This document shows positions 7,629 to 11,896 of a stretch of 11,896 nt of DNA, piece after piece. A program made the translations under genes and the position numbers. Below the pieces are notes generated by a model. It was not told where the DNA came from. It ran no database searches and saw only the letters and a program-made list of their open reading frames with translations. Positions within the stretch are counted from its first letter, which is position 1, and the number at the start of each line of letters is the position of its first letter. The DNA is from Candidatus Aminicenantota bacterium (GTDB taxonomy: Bacteria > Acidobacteriota > Aminicenantia > UBA2199): assembly GCA_029939015.1 (NCBI GenBank), contig JAOZTV010000072.1:1-11896 (forward strand). The letters run 5' to 3'.

Positions 7629-7681
7629 ATTTCCTCCATTATAATTATTTAATAACTTACAACAAATTCTTCTATTTTACT

Positions 7682-7698
7682 ATAGGACTTTTGACTAT
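7682..7698. promoter_or_regulatory. Palindromic motif copy S2 (putative operator)
   Basis: Plus-strand ATAGG-ACTTTTG-ACTAT, an imperfect inverted repeat followed by a T-run. It lies 54-70 bases upstream of the peptidase ATG. It matches copy S1 (7708-7725) next to it and copy S3 (11368-11385). The role is inferred from position and repetition only. Confidence 0.4.
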
Positions 7699-7707
7699 TT
7701 TTTGAAA

Positions 7708-7725
7708 ATGGGACTTTTTACCTAT
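7708..7725. promoter_or_regulatory. Palindromic motif copy S1 (putative operator)
   Basis: Plus-strand ATGGG-ACTTTTTA-CCTAT, in the same orientation as S2 and starting 26 bases from it. It lies 80-97 bases upstream of the peptidase start codon, almost the same distance as S3 from the ankyrin gene start (81-98). It could bind a dimeric regulator. Confidence 0.4.
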
Positions 7726-7748
7726 GAAAATATACCAGGAAAACTATT

Positions 7749-8645
7749 CTAATTTTTAATTAACCATGCAGGACCTGTATCTGCAAATTTATTGTCTGTT
7801 ATTTTCTGGAGTGATGAGCCATCATTATTCATTATATATATTTCATAGTTACCATCCCTATTAGATGTAAAGGCAATCTTTGAACCATCAGGTGACCATG
7901 AAGCAGACCAGTCATCCCCAATATTATTTGTTAATCTTTTTTGTTCACTTCCATCAGAATTCATTGTATAAACTTCTTTATTGCCGTCTCTATTAGAATA
8001 AAAGACAATATATTTCCCATCATTTGAAATTTGTGGATGTCCGTCAGCAAAATTATTTTTTGTCAATTGAATGATATTTGTACCATCAATATTTGCGATA
8101 CATATTTCTCCATTACTTTCCCAGTGAGTACTGTATAAAATTCTTCCATCAGGGGCAAAACATGGATTTAAGCCAAATGGAATATTTAATTTATGTAAAT
8201 CACTCCCATCTGAATTCATTAACCATAATTTATAAACTCCATTTTCTTTTCTTGAAAAAATAATTTTTTTACCATCTGGTGACCAGTCTGGAGCTGAATC
8301 CCATACATTTTCTATAAATGTTAATCGTTTTCTATCTGAACCATCAATATTCATAGTATGAATAGACCAGGTTTTATGACCATTATAATATGCATAAAAG
8401 ACGATTTTTTTACCATCTGGTGAACATGAAGCATATCCATCTCTGAGTTTATAATTTGTAATTTTTTTTTTACTTTTCCCATCTATATCTGTTAAATATA
8501 TTTCAGGATTACCTGACTCATCTGAGGAATAGGCAAGAACATATTTTGGTAAAACTTTTTCATTTTTATAACTTAATAGACTATTTACTGACATTCCATA
8601 AATAACTAAAAGGCATAAAATTTTTATTATTAAATTATTTCCCAT
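7749..8645 (-). CDS. TolB-like PD40 beta-propeller protein, exported
   Basis: 298 residues that form essentially one six-bladed TolB-type propeller. After a hydrophobic export signal (about 5-24), PD40 motifs occur at 74-83 (CSPDGKKIVF), 121-130 (WSPDGKKIIF), 163-169 (FAPDGRI), 206-215 (ISNDGKYIVF) and 250-259 (WSPDGSKIAF). They alternate with 'xxMNxDGS' turns (such as MNSDGS at 228-233) and 'RLT' strands. The last strand, ending PAWLIKN, probably closes the ring with the first. There is no N-terminal TolB domain, so this is not classical TolB; it could bind a partner protein or ligand outside the cytoplasm. The ATG follows GGAGA (8652-8656), which lies just before the stop of the upstream PD40 gene (12-base gap), so the two are co-transcribed. 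A PD40 fold is certain, but a specific function cannot be assigned. Confidence 0.88.
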   Translation of the reverse strand: MGNNLIIKILCLLVIYGMSVNSLLSYKNEKVLPKYVLAYSSDESGNPEIYLTDIDGKSKKKITNYKLRDGYASCSPDGKKIVFYAYYNGHKTWSIHTMNIDGSDRKRLTFIENVWDSAPDWSPDGKKIIFSRKENGVYKLWLMNSDGSDLHKLNIPFGLNPCFAPDGRILYSTHWESNGEICIANIDGTNIIQLTKNNFADGHPQISNDGKYIVFYSNRDGNKEVYTMNSDGSEQKRLTNNIGDDWSASWSPDGSKIAFTSNRDGNYEIYIMNNDGSSLQKITDNKFADTGPAWLIKN

Positions 8646-8657
8646 TTTTTTTCTCCA

Positions 8658-9587
8658 TTATTTTATCATTCTTTTTCTAAGATTTTTAATAATCCCTGCA
8701 TCTACCCAGTATATATCCCAGTTTCCATTCCGATTACTGCTGAAAAAAATATATTTCCCATCAGGACTTACTCTGGGATAAATTTCTCTATGTTTTGAAT
8801 TAATATTTGCTCCAAGATTAATAGTTTTTGTCCAACTGCCGTCTTTATTCTTAAAACTTATAAATATATCAAAATCACCTATACACCTTTTATCTTTACT
8901 GGTAGCAATTAATATATATTTCCCATCAGGATCAATAAAAGGATCACATTCATTTGCTGTTGTGTTGATATTCTTTCCTGGATTGATAATATTCCCATAT
9001 CTACCATTTTTAAATTTTGAATAAAATATATCTGCTTCATCAATTCCACTTACTTTGGAATCGCTATAAAAACAGACAGTACCATCATTTGTCAAACTCG
9101 GATGCCCTATACCATAATCATTGTTTCTTGCCAGATCAACAAAGACAGGTTTTTCCCATCTATCATTTTTATATACCATTTTCCATAGTTTCCTTTTTTT
9201 CATTCTACTTTTTGTACCCGGAAGTGGACGGTTTGAAGCAAAATAGATTTCCTTACCTTTTGGTGAAAGTATAAAATATCCATCACCTTTTTTCTGTCTA
9301 TGTGGTACAATTTTCTGTTCAGACCATTTTGAATCTTTTTTAACCATATAGATAATTTGACTTGGACCTCTTACATCTTTCTTATCAACCCTGCATAATA
9401 AACACATTTTCAGATCTTTTGAAAAAGACAGATAAAATTCCATATTATCTGTAGAGATCAATCCGGGAGCAAAAACAACAGGTTGTCTCCCGGGAGATTT
9501 TAATCCAAAATAAACTTTATTTTGAGAAAACAAAAAACCAGCGATCATTAAAAAACCTAATATTAGAAGTTCCTTTTTTTTACTCAT
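8658..9587 (-). CDS. Exported PD40-repeat protein, paralogue of the neighbouring ankyrin protein's C-terminal half
   Basis: 309 residues. The ATG at 9585-9587 is chosen because AGGAGG (9592-9597) precedes it; a longer frame to 9614 would overlap the upstream gene and lacks a ribosome site. Residues 5-21 are a signal peptide (LLILGFLMIAGFLFSQ). The rest is a propeller: SPGRQPVVFAPGLIST (31-46), LSPKGKEIYFASNRPLPG (107-124), a DPDGKYI strand (219-225), and VSPDGKYIFFSSNRNGNWDIYW at 273-294. The same landmarks (PGR, APGIIST, RPLPG, GDxFISFxNxDxSW, N-x-G-x-x-I-N, DIYW) occur in the same order in the C-terminal half of the upstream ankyrin protein, so the pair arose by duplication. It resembles exported PD40/WD40-like proteins found in many uncultured bacteria; the function is unknown. 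Its ribosome site overlaps the upstream TAG stop, indicating coupling. Confidence 0.88.
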   Translation of the reverse strand: MSKKKELLILGFLMIAGFLFSQNKVYFGLKSPGRQPVVFAPGLISTDNMEFYLSFSKDLKMCLLCRVDKKDVRGPSQIIYMVKKDSKWSEQKIVPHRQKKGDGYFILSPKGKEIYFASNRPLPGTKSRMKKRKLWKMVYKNDRWEKPVFVDLARNNDYGIGHPSLTNDGTVCFYSDSKVSGIDEADIFYSKFKNGRYGNIINPGKNINTTANECDPFIDPDGKYILIATSKDKRCIGDFDIFISFKNKDGSWTKTINLGANINSKHREIYPRVSPDGKYIFFSSNRNGNWDIYWVDAGIIKNLRKRMIK

Positions 9588-9591
9588 ATTT

Positions 9592-9597
9592 CCTCCT
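9592..9597 (-). promoter_or_regulatory. Shine-Dalgarno that fixes the PD40 gene start
   Basis: AGGAGG sits four bases before the ATG at 9585-9587 and overlaps the TAG stop (9596-9598) of the ankyrin gene. It supports the shorter start and coupled translation. Confidence 0.8.
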
Positions 9598-11287
9598 ATT
9601 TTTTGTTTTTCCATTTTCTCTTCAGATCATCAATTATTGATGCACTTATCCAATAAATATCCCCATTTCTATAAAAGAAAAGATATTTTTCATCAGAAGA
9701 AAGACTTGCTGTCATTACACTCCCCTTTCCATTTATCTCTGTTCCCATATTTATTGGTTTACTCCAACTTTTATCTGTATTTCTGAAACTGATAAATAAG
9801 TCACCAACATATTTTTTTATTTTTGAATCAAAGATCAAATAACTTTCATCTTTTGCAATATATGGATGAGCAGCATGTTTCATACCATTAATCACATTTG
9901 ATACTTTAATTTTTTGTTTATATCCTCTACCATCTCTTTCTCTATAATATATTCCATTCTCTTCCGGGCTTTTATCTGAATAGAAATTAAAATAGATCTT
10001 CCCCTTAATAGTTGAAGTTATATACATCATACCTGGTTCAAAAAAAACAGGTTCTGCCCAGCCATTTTCAGTTTTATCAGAATACCAGATATCATATGTA
10101 TGGTTTAATACTTTTTTACCCGGTAATGGCCTCCATGAACCAAAAAACATCCGTTTACCATCAGGTGAAATACTTGGCTCAAATTCATGAGCATCGGGAT
10201 AACTCAGAGGTGATGGAGCCAACTCAGGTTTAGTCCAATGATCATTTTTGTAGTTTGTCCATATTATTCTCTGCTTACCGTTTAGACGTCTAGTAAAATA
10301 ATAGTTTTTCCCATCAGGTGAAAATGTACCTGCAAATTCAAAACCATCATGAGTTGAAATAATTCCAGGGGCATAGAGTCTTGACTTTCTGCCAGGGAGA
10401 TTATTATCTATATATTTTCCTTTTAAAAGAGGATATTTAAATTTCAGTTCATTCATTTTTATAGAATTTAAATACTCTAATAATTCTTTATTTTTAGATT
10501 TTTCAGCAAAACTGTAAACAGATTCACCACTATAGGTCCTTAACTTTATATCTGCTCCATTTTTAATAAGAGCTTTTACTGCATCTATATTGCCTGCTTT
10601 TGCAGCCCCATGAATAGGAGTATAACCATAATAATTTTTAATATTTATATTAACGCCTTCTTTTATTATTTTTTCAATATATTTTGTCATACCACCTATT
10701 GCTGTACTATGCAAAAAGGTATCTCCTGTTTTTTTGTAAACATTTGTCTTTATCCCTTTTTTAAAAAGTATGTCCATAAGCCTCACATTTCCTGCCTTTG
10801 CCACTAAGTGTGCATCCAACTTTTTTATTTCAATATCCTTATCTATATTAACTTTATTATTTAGTAAAAAATCAATGAACTTTGAATGCCTGTTTCTAAC
10901 TGCAAAAATCAGGGCTGTTTCCCCTATTTGATTTCTGTAATTCAGATTTGCTCCTTTAGATAATAATAATTTTGCAACTTCTACTTTTCCACTATATGCT
11001 GCAAATGTAAAAGGAGTGTTTTTTTGATGATAAAAAGAATCAACTTTTGCACCTTTATTAATTAATAATTCTGCAATTTTAATTTCCCCAAGACTTGCTG
11101 CACGATGCAAAAGAGCCTGCCCTTTTTTTTCATCTACTTTAATTAAACCAGGATCTTGACTCAATAATTTTTCAAGTTTTTTAACATCACCGGCTTTAAT
11201 TACATCTAAAACTTCTGAACCATAAAATATAACATTTACATAAAACACAATAACAAATACTAAAACTAACTTTTTTTTTATCCACAT
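9596..11287 (-). CDS. Exported ankyrin-repeat protein fused to a PD40 beta-propeller
   Basis: 563 residues. The frame is open upstream to 11395, but ATG 11285-11287 has AAGGAGG nine bases upstream and starts a proper signal peptide (KKKLVLVFVIVFYVNVIFYG), so this start is used. Residues about 24-280 hold seven to eight ankyrin repeats, for example G-Q-A-L-L-H-R-A-A at 56-64, G-E-T-A-L-I-F-A-V at 122-130 and G-Y-T-P-I-H-G-A-A at 221-229. Repeat five (155-187) is degenerate, with KKLDAHLVA in place of the usual start. Residues about 293-555 form a PD40 propeller (TFSPDGKNYYF at 321-331, ISPDGKRMFFGS at 373-384) homologous to the whole next protein. Both halves are protein-binding folds and no catalytic motif is visible, so a scaffold or sensor role in the envelope is plausible. 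It is the first gene of the cluster, divergent from the reg_prop gene. Confidence 0.9.
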   Translation of the reverse strand: MWIKKKLVLVFVIVFYVNVIFYGSEVLDVIKAGDVKKLEKLLSQDPGLIKVDEKKGQALLHRAASLGEIKIAELLINKGAKVDSFYHQKNTPFTFAAYSGKVEVAKLLLSKGANLNYRNQIGETALIFAVRNRHSKFIDFLLNNKVNIDKDIEIKKLDAHLVAKAGNVRLMDILFKKGIKTNVYKKTGDTFLHSTAIGGMTKYIEKIIKEGVNINIKNYYGYTPIHGAAKAGNIDAVKALIKNGADIKLRTYSGESVYSFAEKSKNKELLEYLNSIKMNELKFKYPLLKGKYIDNNLPGRKSRLYAPGIISTHDGFEFAGTFSPDGKNYYFTRRLNGKQRIIWTNYKNDHWTKPELAPSPLSYPDAHEFEPSISPDGKRMFFGSWRPLPGKKVLNHTYDIWYSDKTENGWAEPVFFEPGMMYITSTIKGKIYFNFYSDKSPEENGIYYRERDGRGYKQKIKVSNVINGMKHAAHPYIAKDESYLIFDSKIKKYVGDLFISFRNTDKSWSKPINMGTEINGKGSVMTASLSSDEKYLFFYRNGDIYWISASIIDDLKRKWKNKK

Positions 11288-11296
11288 TTCAAATTT

Positions 11297-11303
11297 CCTC
11301 CTT
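11297..11303 (-). promoter_or_regulatory. Shine-Dalgarno that fixes the ankyrin gene start
   Basis: AAGGAGG on the minus strand, nine bases upstream of ATG 11285-11287. Upstream in-frame ATG codons, including the one at 11395, have no such site and would put a charged segment before the signal peptide. Confidence 0.8.
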
Positions 11304-11367
11304 AAAAAAATCAAATATACACTATTTATATCTAATAAATCTATAAGTAAAATACTGAAATTAAAAA

Positions 11368-11385
11368 ATAGGTATAAAGTCCTAT
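11368..11385. promoter_or_regulatory. Palindromic motif copy S3 (putative operator)
   Basis: Plus-strand ATAGG-TATAAAGT-CCTAT, a perfect 5-bp inverted repeat. Its reverse complement ATAGGACTTTATACCTAT, followed by T6, matches S1 and S2 upstream of the peptidase. It lies in the divergent intergenic region, 44-61 bases before the reg_prop ATG and 81-98 before the ankyrin ATG, so it could control either or both. Confidence 0.45.
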
Positions 11386-11394
11386 AAGAAAACA

Positions 11395-11423
11395 TTTATA
11401 TTTTTATTTATTTAGATTATAAT
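11395..11423 (+). promoter_or_regulatory. Candidate promoter of the reg_prop gene, possibly giving a leaderless mRNA
   Basis: A perfect -10 TATAAT at 11418-11423 is preceded, 17 bases upstream, by a weak -35 TTTATA (11395-11400; 4 of 6 matches). The start codon begins six bases after the -10, so transcription would start at or next to the AUG. Motif S3 ends nine bases upstream of the -35, an activator-like position. Confidence 0.45.
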
Positions 11424-11428
11424 ACTCT

Positions 11429-11896
11429 ATGAAAAAACCATTTTATTCTATAATAATTCTTTTTGTTATTCAATTAATACAACTTTTTTCAGGGACAAAT
11501 AATTATAATTTCAAGAACCTTACTACAAGTAATAAACTATCAAGTAATTTAATTAAAGCTTTATATCAGGATAAAAAAGGTTTTTTATGGATAGGCACAT
11601 ATAATGGTATAAATAGATATGATGGAAAAAAAATAAAAAAATATTATTTTGATCCTGAGAATAAGACTTCTTTACCAGATATTTTTCAAAGAACAGATTT
11701 TTATGAAGATAAGGATGAAAATATATGGTTTGGTACTAAGAATGGACTGAGCAGGTATAATAGAAACAACGATAATTTCACAAATTTTACAAATAATCCA
11801 ATAGATAAAGAAAGTATAGGAAGTAATAATATTACAGATATTGCAGAAGACAAAAATGGATTAATCTGGATTGCCACAAAAAATGGAATAAGCAAG
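11429..11896 (+). CDS. Partial reg_prop (two-component regulator propeller) protein, N-terminus
   Basis: The first 156 codons of a gene that runs off the right edge. MKKPFYSIIILFVIQLIQLFSG is a signal peptide or anchor. Three reg_prop repeats follow with the hallmark W-I-G-T-x-x-G-I-x-x-Y pattern: FLWIGTYNGINRYDG (52-66), IWFGTKNGLSRYNR (99-112) and LIWIATKNGISK (145-156). The LIKALYQDKKG segment before the first is typical of repeat entry strands. In known proteins this periplasmic propeller usually precedes a YYY domain, a membrane helix and a histidine kinase, GGDEF or DNA-binding output; the output here lies beyond the window. No Shine-Dalgarno precedes the ATG, unlike most genes here. 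It is divergent from the ankyrin/PD40 genes, with 141 bases between starts, so it may regulate them. The identity of the propeller is secure; the output is unknown. Confidence 0.85.
   Translation, partial: MKKPFYSIIILFVIQLIQLFSGTNNYNFKNLTTSNKLSSNLIKALYQDKKGFLWIGTYNGINRYDGKKIKKYYFDPENKTSLPDIFQRTDFYEDKDENIWFGTKNGLSRYNRNNDNFTNFTNNPIDKESIGSNNITDIAEDKNGLIWIATKNGISK

Noticed and set aside
7638..7643. TATAAT (minus strand) as the promoter of the peptidase gene
   Set aside because: It abuts the GGAGG ribosome site; transcription would begin after that site, so it is probably chance in AT-rich DNA.
7749..8645. Calling this gene tolB
   Set aside because: It lacks the N-terminal TolB domain and has no tolQRA or pal neighbours; only the propeller is shared.
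11701..11895. Minus-strand hydrophobic 64-codon frame
   Set aside because: It is the antisense shadow of the reg_prop repeats, whose plus-strand frame is continuous and recognisable.
1..11896. CRISPR arrays, toxin-antitoxin pairs or phage genes
   Set aside because: No regularly spaced repeats, no small paired reading frames and no integrase or structural phage proteins were seen.

Overview
The window is an AT-rich bacterial chromosome segment (roughly 30% GC by eye). Every gene whose full length is inside it lies on the minus strand; one partial gene at the right edge is on the plus strand. Several products carry signal peptides. Together with AMIN-type amidases and secreted beta-propellers, these suggest a diderm-like, free-living, probably anaerobic bacterium. 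The tricorn-like peptidase and the reg_prop propeller are common in Bacteroidota-like and several uncultured low-GC phyla. The sequence alone does not fix the phylum.

Layout, left to right. (1) 1-3484, a cell-envelope operon read right to left: AMIN-domain amidase, a second amidase with an N-terminal GerMN domain (ATGA overlap), glutamate racemase murI, then the start of a membrane-anchored protein cut by the window edge. It covers peptidoglycan precursor supply (D-Glu) and septal or wall cleavage. (2) 3524-3691, a small element with 20-bp inverted ends that include TTAA; it looks like a MITE and sits directly upstream of the amidase operon. (3) 3699-4345, a stable-RNA operon with a near-consensus sigma70 promoter: tRNA-Val(TAC), tRNA-Asp(GTC), tmRNA (tag ANNEFALAA), terminator. 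(4) 4401-11287, four minus-strand genes for exported proteins rich in beta-propeller (PD40/TolB-like) repeats: ankyrin+PD40 fusion, a PD40 paralogue of its C-terminal half, a six-bladed TolB-like protein, and a 1075-residue tricorn-like S41 peptidase. (5) 11429 to the end, plus strand, a divergent reg_prop propeller gene that probably encodes the sensor part of a signalling protein.

The most notable points are the GerMN-amidase fusion, a palindromic motif (ATAGG-N7/8-CCTAT-like) found three times and only in the two intergenic regions that flank the propeller/protease genes, the MITE-like element, the ankyrin/PD40 duplication, and a possible leaderless start for the divergent sensor. A working inference is that regions 4 and 5 form one secreted or periplasmic sensing/proteolysis module under shared control. 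This is not proven by the sequence.
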